Source: RGIG3528 sp963649295
GTDB lineage: Bacteria > Bacillota > Clostridia > Lachnospirales > Lachnospiraceae
Assembly (NCBI GenBank): GCA_963649295.1
Contig: CAVJHK010000028.1
Coordinates: 1-20,796 of the forward strand
Length of the DNA stretch: 20,796 nt
Direction: 5' to 3'
Notes under the pieces: generated by a model
The model's database searches: none
What the model saw: only the letters and a program-made list of their open reading frames with translations
What the model was told of the DNA's origin: nothing
Program-made: the position numbers and the translations under genes
Shown here: positions 7,832 through 14,496 of the stretch, piece after piece
Numbering within the stretch: position 1 is the stretch's first letter
Layout of the letters: each line of letters begins with the position of its first letter

Positions 7832-8647
7832 ATTAATCGTTTCGCCGTCGTCAAGGACCTTCGGAATAAACTGTTCGGCAAATCTGACCGCCTTTTTGTC
7901 ACGTCCGCTTGCATAAACTGCACCGATGATCGAAAATACAACCGCTCCGATAAAGTTTACGAACAGGTCCTTCATCGTGTCGATTATTCCGAGATCAAGA
8001 TAACCGCCGACATTCAGAGAAATCTGCTCTCCGTCCTTTGTAACCACAATCGTATCTGTAATATCCTTTATTTTTATGACTTTATTTAGTCCCGTGGGGT
8101 CAAGTGAAACGGACGCAATCTCATTCACCACAAAATCCTTTTGCATATCAAAGCCGAAGAAATAATCCATCGAAAATTCAAAGAATTCCCAAAGCACGCC
8201 TATTGTCATCGAAAAACAGAATGCCGTAATTGCCATATATAAAGGAGACAAGCTCATCGAAAACTTTTTGTTGCGGTTAAATAGGTCAACAAGCGCCGAT
8301 CCGATTGCCGCGCACATAAATCCGTTTATTGTATGGAGCATCGTGTCCCAGCCCGGAAATCTCGTATAAAAAGCATTTATTTCACCAAGTATTTCGGCGG
8401 CAAATATAAAGCACATTACTATTATTTCAAAAACGTCCGGAAAATCCACCTTAAACGCATCTTCCACAACAGTCGGAAGTAAAAGCAGTATAAGTGTTAA
8501 TACACACAATGCCACGTTTTCGTAGTGTCCCTGCAATGCCTGTGAAATAAGTGACAGAATAACGAGCAGACGCAATATTATATATACCGCACCGACAATC
8601 TTTTTCCGCCTCAATTGCTTTTTTACATTCGGTAATTTTCCTTTCAT
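7814..8647 (-). CDS. Multi-pass membrane protein, YjdF/DUF2238-like
   Basis: A 277-residue membrane protein of unknown function. After a basic N-terminus there are membrane helices at about 17-39, 43-61, 71-90, 103-122, 132-152 and 226-247. Conserved-looking acidic/histidine positions recall the YjdF (DUF2238) family: GWDTMLHTINGF (99-110), GVLWEFFEFSMD (150-161) and DTMKDLFVNFIGA (223-235). An insertion at about 165-215 looks soluble and may be extracytoplasmic. The ATG at 8647 is chosen because GGAGGG lies 9 bases upstream and the start follows the HAD stop codon by a single base, indicating translational coupling. The last codons fall in a short repeat array (7762-7831). Family assignment is from motif resemblance only. 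Confidence 0.78.
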   Translation of the reverse strand: MKGKLPNVKKQLRRKKIVGAVYIILRLLVILSLISQALQGHYENVALCVLTLILLLLPTVVEDAFKVDFPDVFEIIVMCFIFAAEILGEINAFYTRFPGWDTMLHTINGFMCAAIGSALVDLFNRNKKFSMSLSPLYMAITAFCFSMTIGVLWEFFEFSMDYFFGFDMQKDFVVNEIASVSLDPTGLNKVIKIKDITDTIVVTKDGEQISLNVGGYLDLGIIDTMKDLFVNFIGAVVFSIIGAVYASGRDKKAVRFAEQFIPKVLDDGETINEETKQ

Positions 8648-8648
8648 G

Positions 8649-9491
8649 TCATTTTCCCTCCAAAATTTTGTATATTGCCTTTGCAACGCCGTCATTTATA
8701 TTGCTTTCGGTAATAATATCCGCAAAAAGCTTGCCGTTTTCGGTACCGTTTTCCACACATATTCCTATTCCGGCGCATTTTAACATCTCGATATCATTAT
8801 CGTTGTCACCGAATGCAATGCAATTTTTGATATCAAGGTCCAACATATCGCAAACCTTTTTCATTGCATTATGCTTTCCGGAATCAAGACTTGAAATCTC
8901 GATATAAAGCAAATCTGAATTTGTTATATATACGTCTTTGAATTTTTCTTTTGCCGACAAAAATAACGTTTCAAGTTTTCCTTTATGTGAAATAATGCAA
9001 ACACAATCGGTATTCCCGTCATTTTTAAAAGCAAATTCCCAAACGTCTGAGACAGGTATGCGTGTCTTTTTTACATATTCAACCCGGTCTTGATTAAAAT
9101 GCGCGGGATCACGATAAAATTTTTCCGACACATATGCTTTTCCGCCTACATATATCTCAACAGCTTCAAGTTTATTTTTAATACAAAAATCATAAAATTC
9201 CGATATAAAGCCTTTTCTTAAAAATAAATTTAATATCGTCCTTTTGTTTTGTAAATCATATACTGCCGCTCCGTTTGACGTAATACAATACCTGATTTCG
9301 GGGATTTTATAAATACTGTCCGGAAGTGCCCCCACTGACCTTCCGGTTGCAGGAATAAAGGGAATGTTTCTTTTAAACAATTCCCTTATTGCTTTTTCAT
9401 TTTCTTCCGAAATGTTTTTGTTGTCATCAAGCAGCGTTCCGTCAAGATCCGAAAATACTCCCCGGAGTTTAAAATCAGTAAAGTCCTTTAT
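8649..9491 (-). CDS. Cof-type HAD-superfamily phosphatase with an apparent ATA start
   Basis: A 280-residue HAD phosphatase of the Cof (IIB) type, which hydrolyses sugar phosphates, FMN or similar small phosphates in the cytoplasm. All HAD motifs are present: motif I FSDLDGTLL (nucleophile D15, D17), motif II IPATGRS (T49), SGKHNAM (K206) and motif IV FGDNDNDIEML (D229, D233). No ATG, GTG or TTG lies upstream of motif I in frame; the first usual start codon (TTG, 9378-9380) would delete motif I and the nucleophile. The frame stays open through the end of the ATPase gene, where GGAGG (9499-9503) lies 7 bases before ATA (9489-9491). That ATA overlaps the ATPase TAA stop as ATAA, just where ATGA would be expected. 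ATT at 9492-9494 is a less well spaced alternative. Function is clear; the exact start is not. Confidence 0.82.
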   Translation of the reverse strand: MKDFTDFKLRGVFSDLDGTLLDDNKNISEENEKAIRELFKRNIPFIPATGRSVGALPDSIYKIPEIRYCITSNGAAVYDLQNKRTILNLFLRKGFISEFYDFCIKNKLEAVEIYVGGKAYVSEKFYRDPAHFNQDRVEYVKKTRIPVSDVWEFAFKNDGNTDCVCIISHKGKLETLFLSAKEKFKDVYITNSDLLYIEISSLDSGKHNAMKKVCDMLDLDIKNCIAFGDNDNDIEMLKCAGIGICVENGTENGKLFADIITESNINDGVAKAIYKILEGK

Positions 9492-11566
9492 AATATATCC
9501 TCCATACTCTTAAGACCGATCATGAGTGTCGACATATTATGAATAAGTGCCGATGCAGTGGGCATAATCGTTCCCGTAACTCCAAGCAATATAAGCGCTG
9601 AATTGATTGTAATAATCTTTCTGTAATTGTCTTTTATACGTTTCATAAGACCAAGACNNNNNNNNNNATATTTTAAAATAACAATTTCGTTTAAGTTTCC
9701 GGCATCTATCGTAATATCCGCAATTTCTCTTGCAATCTGCGCACCGTCATTTATTGCAATACCGACATCTGCAGCCGAAAGCGCCGGTGAATCGTTTATT
9801 CCGTCTCCCACCATTATTACTTTTTTGCCGAGGCTCTTTTCTTTTTCGATAAATTTTGCCTTGTCTTCCGGCAAAACCTCCGCATAAAATTCATCGGCAC
9901 CGATACGTTTTGCGATAGCACGTGCCGTTTTTTCGGAATCTCCGGTCATCATTACTATTTTTTTAAATCCCGCTTTTCGCAATTCGGATATTGTTTTTAC
10001 CGCTTCATCGCGGAGAGGATCCGAAATACTTATTGCAGCCGCAAGTACACCGTCGATTGCAAGGAAAAGATGAGAATATTCTTCTCTTAATCCGTCAAAT
10101 TTTTCTTCCGTTCCTTTCGGAATTACGGCCTGCTCATCTTCAAAAACAAAATGTTTGCTTCCGATGATAACATTTTTTCCGTCAACGGTTGATGAAATTC
10201 CATGTGCGACTATATATTTAACGCTCGAATGCTTTTCTTCATGGGTAAGTCCCTTTTCAAGTGCCGCATCTACAACCGCCTTTGCCATGGAATGCGGAAA
10301 ATGCTCTTCAAGACAGGCTGCAAGCCTAAGAAGCTCATCCGGATTTTCTTTGTTAAAAGTTACAATCTCTTTTACAACCGGTCTCGCATTTGTAAGTGTA
10401 CCGGTTTTATCAAAAACTATCGTATCGGCAGCAGCAACCGCCTCAAGAAATTTTCCGCCTTTAACGGTAATTTTGTGATTTCCTGCCTCTCTTATTGCCG
10501 AAAGCACGGCAATCGGCATGGCAAGCTTAAGTGCGCACGAATAATCAACCATAAGCACGGCAAGTGCCTTTGTGGCATTTCTTGTAAAAAGATATATAAG
10601 CCCCGTTCCTATTAATGTATAAGGGACAAGCCTGTCCGCCAGATGCTCTGCCTGTGCTTCCGTTGAAGATTTTAATTTTTCCGTCTCTTCTATCATGGCG
10701 GCAATTTTTTCATATCTGTTTGAGCCCATGGTCGCTTTTACTTTTATTTTGAGTTCCCCTTCCTCAAGCACCGTGCCGGCATATACATATCCGCCCTCTT
10801 CTTTCGGAACAGGAATTGATTCACCGGTCATCGACGACTGATTTACCGTGCCGGCGCCGCCTACCACAAGCCCGTCAAAAGGAATAACATTTCCTACATG
10901 AACAACTATTACGTCATCCGGTACAATATCCTTTGCATCCGTAAGGATTTCCTGTTCTCCGACAAGCTGCCATACACGTGCAACATTTAATGACATGCTG
11001 CGTGCAAGGTCATTCACCGATTTTTTATGTGTCCATTCCTCCAAAAGCTCGCCTATTCTCAGTAAAAACATAACCGAGCTTGCCGTATTATAATCTCCTC
11101 TTAAAAGCGAAACCAAAATTGCCGTTGCATCAAGAACGGACACTTCTATTTTGTGATTTTTAAGCGAAACAAATCCTTTGTATATATATTTAAAGGATTT
11201 TGTAACCGTAATTGCTGTTCTTAACGGAACAGGCAAAAAGACTTTCTTTAATATTCTTCTTCCGACAAGTCCGGTAATCTTGTCAAAGTATTCCCGATTT
11301 ACTTCACGTCCGGAATTTTGGATCACATATTCGGGCGCATTTGCATTTTTAAAGGAAAATTTTTGTAAGAAAAAAATTACCTGTTCTCTGTCGCCCGTAT
11401 AATTTATTACGGCATCGCATGTTCTTTCGTAAACATTTGCGGAAATCGTAAATGTTTGTTCGGATAAACAATATTGAAGAATATCCGCTTCCTCAAAAGA
11501 CATACTTTTTTTGTCTATATGTATACGAATACGTCCGCAAGCTTTATGAAGAATTTTAAATTTCAT
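9488..11566 (-). CDS. Heavy-metal-translocating P-type ATPase with N-terminal HMA-like domain (contains assembly gap)
   Basis: A P1B-type cation pump of 692 residues that would export a transition metal using ATP. The N-terminal 80 residues (KFKILHKACGRIRIH onward) look like a degenerate ferredoxin-like HMA domain without CxxC. Core motifs: MTGESIPVP (TGES at 247-250), phosphorylation site DKTGTLT (386-392), MTGD (541-544) and GDGINDSPAL (587-596). The membrane metal-site motif is DYSCALKLAMP (341-351), so the usual CPC is replaced by YSC; the nucleotide-domain HP motif reads EHFPHSMA. This differs from ordinary copper and zinc/cadmium pumps, so the metal cannot be named. Ten Ns (9658-9667) fall near the last helices, encoding four unknown residues without breaking the frame. 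The ATG at 11566 has AAGGAA 10 bases upstream. Upstream is a DUF6110-type protein; downstream HAD overlaps by 4 bases. Confidence 0.9.
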   Translation of the reverse strand: MKFKILHKACGRIRIHIDKKSMSFEEADILQYCLSEQTFTISANVYERTCDAVINYTGDREQVIFFLQKFSFKNANAPEYVIQNSGREVNREYFDKITGLVGRRILKKVFLPVPLRTAITVTKSFKYIYKGFVSLKNHKIEVSVLDATAILVSLLRGDYNTASSVMFLLRIGELLEEWTHKKSVNDLARSMSLNVARVWQLVGEQEILTDAKDIVPDDVIVVHVGNVIPFDGLVVGGAGTVNQSSMTGESIPVPKEEGGYVYAGTVLEEGELKIKVKATMGSNRYEKIAAMIEETEKLKSSTEAQAEHLADRLVPYTLIGTGLIYLFTRNATKALAVLMVDYSCALKLAMPIAVLSAIREAGNHKITVKGGKFLEAVAAADTIVFDKTGTLTNARPVVKEIVTFNKENPDELLRLAACLEEHFPHSMAKAVVDAALEKGLTHEEKHSSVKYIVAHGISSTVDGKNVIIGSKHFVFEDEQAVIPKGTEEKFDGLREEYSHLFLAIDGVLAAAISISDPLRDEAVKTISELRKAGFKKIVMMTGDSEKTARAIAKRIGADEFYAEVLPEDKAKFIEKEKSLGKKVIMVGDGINDSPALSAADVGIAINDGAQIAREIADITIDAGNLNEIVILKYXXXXLGLMKRIKDNYRKIITINSALILLGVTGTIMPTASALIHNMSTLMIGLKSMEDIL
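9658..9667. other. Assembly gap (10 Ns)
   Basis: Ten consecutive Ns inside the 3' end of the P-type ATPase gene, between the codons for LKY and LGLMKRI. Frame is kept on both sides (4 unknown residues), so the true missing length is probably close to 10 or differs by a multiple of 3. Confidence 0.99.
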
Positions 11567-11598
11567 CCGTATCACTTTCCTTCCGTCATTATATAAAG

Positions 11599-11630
11599 AA
11601 AGCACCTGCAGATTCCCCAACAGGTGCTTT
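11599..11630 (-). terminator. Terminator or attenuator between the DUF6110-type gene and the ATPase gene
   Basis: AAAGCACCTG (11599-11608) pairs with CAGGTGCTTT (11621-11630): a 10-bp stem with a 12-base loop. On the minus strand it is followed by a T-rich tail (TTTCTTTATAT). It lies about 75 bases after the small gene's stop and about 30 before the ATPase ATG. I see no convincing ATPase promoter after it, so partial read-through is a reasonable model. A weaker hairpin (TGAAGAG/CTCTTCA, 11695-11714) spans the small gene's stop codon. Confidence 0.75.
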
Positions 11631-11704
11631 AATACATAATATTCACGTGCCTTTAAGTTTTATTTATATCTTCACAGGCCCGGTATACAAAGCATGAAGA
11701 GAAA

Positions 11705-12013
11705 TTACTCTTCAGTCTTAACTTCTTCTGTTTTTGCTTCCTCGGATATTATTTCTTCTGACTTATCGTCAAATTCTTCTTTTTCTGCGGCACGCTTTTC
11801 GTTTATATTCTTTGCGTCGGAATAAACATCTTCCGCATTTTCGCGAACACATGTCACCGTTTTCATGACACATTCCTTTGCACGAAGCACTGCAGCTGTA
11901 CAATGACTGTAAACCTTCTTTGCGTCATCGCTCGTCAAAAGCTTTATTCCGACTGTTCCCAACAACAATCCCGCAGTAAAAATTCCGGGTTTTTTCTTAA
12001 AAAAATGTGCCAT
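11705..12013 (-). CDS. Small membrane-anchored protein, DUF6110-like, partner gene of the P-type ATPase
   Basis: A 102-residue protein starting MAHFFKKKPGIFTAG. Residues about 9-26 (PGIFTAGLLLGTVGIKLL) form one glycine-rich hydrophobic helix; a helical region with three cysteines (CTAAVLRAKECVMKTVTC, about 38-55) follows; then a charged helix and an acidic tail rich in Glu and Lys with EEAKTEE/VKTEE repetition. I recognise it as resembling DUF6110, known mainly as small proteins encoded next to heavy-metal P-type ATPases in clostridia; no biochemical role is established to my knowledge. The design (one membrane helix, helical stretch, charged tail) recalls mycobacterial PacL proteins, which partner the CtpC pump, though I see no sequence homology that proves it. 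A near-ideal AAAGGAGAT lies 6 bases before the ATG. It is first in the ATPase transcript, with its own promoter. Confidence 0.83.
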   Translation of the reverse strand: MAHFFKKKPGIFTAGLLLGTVGIKLLTSDDAKKVYSHCTAAVLRAKECVMKTVTCVRENAEDVYSDAKNINEKRAAEKEEFDDKSEEIISEEAKTEEVKTEE

Positions 12014-12042
12014 TTCTTTATCTCCTTTACAAAAAATCTGCT

Positions 12043-12067
12043 ATATCGTACCGATATTAAAAATATC
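12043..12067 (-). promoter_or_regulatory. Overlapping inverted repeats in the leader of the DUF6110-type gene
   Basis: ATATCG-TAC-CGATAT (12043-12057) and GATATT-AAA-AATATC (12053-12067) are both perfect 6-bp inverted repeats that share the central GATAT arm, so only one can form in the RNA. They lie between the predicted transcription start (about 12097) and the ribosome binding site. They could be a DNA operator or alternative RNA hairpins. Confidence 0.4.
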
Positions 12068-12103
12068 CTTTGAACCTCATATCTTCACAGGATTCGTGCC
12101 TAA

Positions 12104-12132
12104 ATTTTACATATATTTTTGTTAACTGTCAA
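12104..12132 (-). promoter_or_regulatory. Predicted sigma-A promoter of the DUF6110-type/ATPase transcript
   Basis: On the minus strand: perfect -35 TTGACA (12127-12132), 17-base spacer, -10 TAAAAT (12104-12109). Predicted transcription start near 12097 gives a leader of about 84 bases, long enough for regulation. It begins about 30 bases after the stop codon of the lipoprotein gene, which has no obvious terminator of its own. Confidence 0.8.
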
Positions 12133-12161
12133 CGATTTTGGGTCTTTATAACAATTAAAAA

Positions 12162-13772
12162 TCAATTAATTTTGTTATCAATCGCCTCTTCTTGAATTTC
12201 TGCCTCGCTCTCCTCCTCCGGCAGCAAATTATTGTATGAAGCAAGCCCTATGTCAATCCACATCGCGGGACGTATTCCGCAAGCCGTATACGTGGGCGCT
12301 TCTCCCGAAATCCAAAGACTTGTCGTGCTCGATTGATATTTTATTGCTTCGATATAATTAAATTCACGTGACCGGCTTATATATTCCACTCCTGTGGTGC
12401 GCAGCCACCAGCTGCACGGAACTGTCGCCGAAAATTCATGATTATAATTTTCCCAAGAAATATGCCTTGTATTTGAAAGCATAAGTCCGTTGTTAAACGC
12501 ATGTGGCGTTCCGTAGGATTTAAGCCTTGAATCCGCAGAAGACCACATAATGCTTTCCCAATTTGTGACTTCGGTTTCCTTGACATTAAAGTACTTTATT
12601 ATTTCCTCTTCCGACAAAAGAAACAAATAATCATAAGTGTCACAGCCGGGATTGGTATCATATGAAATTCCTTTTTCGGGAATCTCGGTATTGTAATAAT
12701 GATTGTATTCGTTGAATACATAGCTTTTGACAACAGAGTCTTTTTGTTCACAGGTAAATGCTATATCGTAAAAGTCGTTATTAAGCCAGCTTCTTATAAT
12801 GCTGTTTTCCCAAACATTCCACATTGCGGCTGAATTGTCCGTAAAAGGCATTGCTTCAAGGGTATATACGCTCATCAGCATGAGCTTGTTGTCGCTTCTG
12901 TCAAGTACAAACCATTCTATATGTTCAGATCCGTTTGTAAGATCGTCGTCCTGTTCATATTTTCCGTAATAAACAAGATCGCCGGGCTCAGCATCATTAA
13001 AATCGTATGCAACATGATATTTTGTATTGTTTATCATTATATATTCCGGAAGCGGTGTCGGCGTGGGCGTAAGCGACGTGCAATATTTGCCGCTTATATA
13101 GCATTCAGTTCCGTTATAGTCGATTCTGTACCATCCGTTTTCGGCATAAATTCCGGTTCTGTGAACCTTTTCGCCCATAACAAGGCTTCCTACGACTCCG
13201 TATTCCGTTCCCGGACCGCTTCTTACATTCAAAAGCCCCGTTGTTATCCAAACATAATCGTCGTATGTGATGCAAATATCGGGTGTGGGAGAAAGTGTCG
13301 GCGTTGTTGTGTAAATCGGCGTCGGTGTTTCGGTCGGCGTGGGTGAAAGTGACGGCGTCGCCGTAAATACCGGTGTCGGTGTGGATGTATGTGTAGGTGT
13401 GGGTGTATAAGTCGGCGTCGGCGTACATGTATTTGTGGGGAGCGGTGTGGGGGTCTTAGTCGGCGGTAATGTGGGTGTGGGTGTATAAGTCGGTGTCGGT
13501 GTATCGGTAGGTGTGGGTGAACAAGTCATCGTCGGTGACGGTGTATACTTAATTATGCCTTCCTCAATCAGTCTCAGTCTTTCCGCCTCATTTTTTGCAT
13601 TAAGAATCTCAAGGTAATGCTCGGCGCACACATAGTCCCGATAAACGGGATTTGTGCATTCCTTAACCTCGCAAACCGCACTTTCGCCTGTATTTACATT
13701 TGTAAAAATGCCGCAGCCCGACAAAAGAAAACAAATTATTCCGATTGCCGCAATCAATTTCCTGCTTTTCAC
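12162..13772 (-). CDS. Surface lipoprotein: Pro/Thr-rich stalk, SH3b domain and DUF6273-like domain
   Basis: A 536-residue predicted lipoprotein. With the GTG start at 13772 it begins MKSRKLIAAIGIICFLLSGC, a good signal peptide with lipobox LSGC (acylated Cys20). Then a small Cys/His cluster (C34, C39, C49, H52, CxxxxC...CxxH, zinc-ribbon-like), a Pro/Thr-rich stalk (about 77-164, TPTPTYTPTPT units), an SH3b domain (about 173-232, LNVRSGPGTEYGVVG...GWYRI) often used for cell-wall binding, a second short TPTPTPLP linker, and a C-terminal DUF6273-like domain (about 265-525, WFVLDRSDNKLMLMS, SWLNNDFYDIAF, WWLRT). The role is unknown; attachment to the membrane with a stalk reaching the wall is an inference. 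The GTG has GGAGG 11 bases upstream. An ATG at 13805 would leave only about 6 bases of leader and put acidic residues before the signal peptide. Confidence 0.83.
   Translation of the reverse strand: MKSRKLIAAIGIICFLLSGCGIFTNVNTGESAVCEVKECTNPVYRDYVCAEHYLEILNAKNEAERLRLIEEGIIKYTPSPTMTCSPTPTDTPTPTYTPTPTLPPTKTPTPLPTNTCTPTPTYTPTPTHTSTPTPVFTATPSLSPTPTETPTPIYTTTPTLSPTPDICITYDDYVWITTGLLNVRSGPGTEYGVVGSLVMGEKVHRTGIYAENGWYRIDYNGTECYISGKYCTSLTPTPTPLPEYIMINNTKYHVAYDFNDAEPGDLVYYGKYEQDDDLTNGSEHIEWFVLDRSDNKLMLMSVYTLEAMPFTDNSAAMWNVWENSIIRSWLNNDFYDIAFTCEQKDSVVKSYVFNEYNHYYNTEIPEKGISYDTNPGCDTYDYLFLLSEEEIIKYFNVKETEVTNWESIMWSSADSRLKSYGTPHAFNNGLMLSNTRHISWENYNHEFSATVPCSWWLRTTGVEYISRSREFNYIEAIKYQSSTTSLWISGEAPTYTACGIRPAMWIDIGLASYNNLLPEEESEAEIQEEAIDNKIN
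13281..13544 (-). repeat. Low-complexity repeat encoding the Pro/Thr stalk
   Basis: About 264 bases built from ACN-CCN (Thr-Pro) codon pairs on the minus strand, seen on the plus strand as GTGTCGGTGTGGGTGT-like runs. Units of 6, 12 and 18 bases recur with synonymous variation. Such arrays are prone to length change by slippage. Confidence 0.85.
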
Positions 13773-13817
13773 TATTACAAAATCCTCCGAACCGCTTTTA
13801 AACATTTTTATCTTTAG

Positions 13818-13846
13818 ATTATACCACTCTTTAAAAAGTATGGCAA
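13818..13846 (-). promoter_or_regulatory. Predicted sigma-A promoter of the lipoprotein gene
   Basis: On the minus strand: -35 TTGCCA (13841-13846), 17-base spacer, perfect -10 TATAAT (13818-13823) with extended TGG before it. Transcription would start near 13811, which rules out any start codon upstream of that point and favours the GTG at 13772. Confidence 0.8.
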
Positions 13847-13873
13847 ACAAAGAGTATGTATCCGAAACGTCAA

Positions 13874-13913
13874 ACTCAAAAAAAAGAGAATGCTTTTAAA
13901 TCGCATTCTCTTT
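13874..13913 (-). terminator. Terminator of the small membrane protein gene
   Basis: AAAGAGAATGC (13883-13893) pairs with GCATTCTCTTT (13903-13913), an 11-bp stem with a 9-base loop. On the minus strand it is followed by a long T run (A tract at 13878-13885 on the plus strand). Confidence 0.9.
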
Positions 13914-13969
13914 GTTGACATCGTGATGTAAACAGATTGCCATGCAATCCGAAAAATATACAATCTGCT

Positions 13970-14332
13970 TTATTTTCTCCCCTTAAATGTAAGATACGGA
14001 GAGGCAAAACCATATACAAGCACATCCCAGCCCGAATATAAAAATCCCGTATTTGAAAGCTTCAATAAATATTTACATACAACATTTATCACTATCCAGA
14101 CAAGAAATATTCCGCTGACGGACGCCAGATTCATATTTTTCTTACCGCCCATAACTCCCGTATATGTAAGCACATCGATAAGAAGTACCACAAGTCCGTA
14201 AATATCGGTAATAAGTCTTAAATTCCCGATATAATTTAAAATCCCGATTGAAACTCCGGTATAATTTTGAAATACAATAAGTCCGAGCAAAATCCAAAGT
14301 ATCAAATTAAGTATCCATGCAATAGCCTTCAT
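13970..14332 (-). CDS. Small multi-pass membrane protein, unknown function
   Basis: A 120-residue hydrophobic protein with about three or four predicted membrane helices (roughly 4-22, 41-60, 70-90 and perhaps 98-114), separated by the short basic loop MGGKKN. I do not recognise the family. CGGAGG lies 7-8 bases before the ATG, there is a predicted extended -10 promoter at 14361-14369 and a strong terminator downstream, so it looks like a real single-gene transcript. Neither neighbour shares its transcript: the lipoprotein gene has its own promoter, and the ABC operon ends at its own terminator. Confidence 0.72.
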   Translation of the reverse strand: MKAIAWILNLILWILLGLIVFQNYTGVSIGILNYIGNLRLITDIYGLVVLLIDVLTYTGVMGGKKNMNLASVSGIFLVWIVINVVCKYLLKLSNTGFLYSGWDVLVYGFASPYLTFKGRK

Positions 14333-14360
14333 AATCCGCCTCCGATTAAAAATTTAATTT

Positions 14361-14369
14361 ATTATATCA
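14361..14369 (-). promoter_or_regulatory. Predicted extended -10 promoter of the small membrane protein gene
   Basis: TGATATAAT on the minus strand: perfect -10 TATAAT (14361-14366) with TGA just upstream. The -35 region is only T-rich with no good match. Transcription would start near 14354, about 22 bases before the ATG. Confidence 0.6.
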
Positions 14370-14451
14370 CAGATACAAAATTAAAAAAATTAATTATTCG
14401 GAACTTTTAATGATATCATTTCATTTTGTCTTTAAGAAGTTTTCATCACAA

Positions 14452-14485
14452 ATAAAAACAAAGCCTCAAATCACATGAGGCTTTG
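14452..14485 (-). terminator. Terminator of the ABC importer operon
   Basis: CAAAGCCTCA (14459-14468) pairs with TGAGGCTTTG (14476-14485), a perfect 10-bp stem with a 7-base loop, followed on the minus strand by TTTTTATTT. It lies 11 bases after the ATPase gene's stop codon. Confidence 0.93.
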
Positions 14486-14496
14486 CCTGTTTACAT

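Noticed and set aside
7741..7941. A 66-codon minus-strand frame ending just before PAP2
   Set aside because: Most of it overlaps the YjdF-like gene in another frame and it has no ribosome binding site; only its repeat-containing tail is reported, as a repeat.
8649..9380. HAD gene starting at TTG 9380
   Set aside because: This start removes the DLDGT nucleophile motif, which is present in the same frame just upstream.
10155..10615. Two plus-strand open frames (107 and 137 codons) opposite the ATPase gene
   Set aside because: They run through the DKTGT and TGES coding region of the pump on the other strand and have no motif or start signal.
12014..12097. A yybP-ykoY manganese riboswitch upstream of the metal pump module
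   Set aside because: The leader is of suitable length, but the conserved paired loops of that element are not visible; only simple alternative hairpins are.
13281..13544. A CRISPR-like or satellite array
   Set aside because: The repetition follows Thr-Pro codons in one reading frame with irregular 6/12/18-base units and no spacers, so it is a protein repeat.
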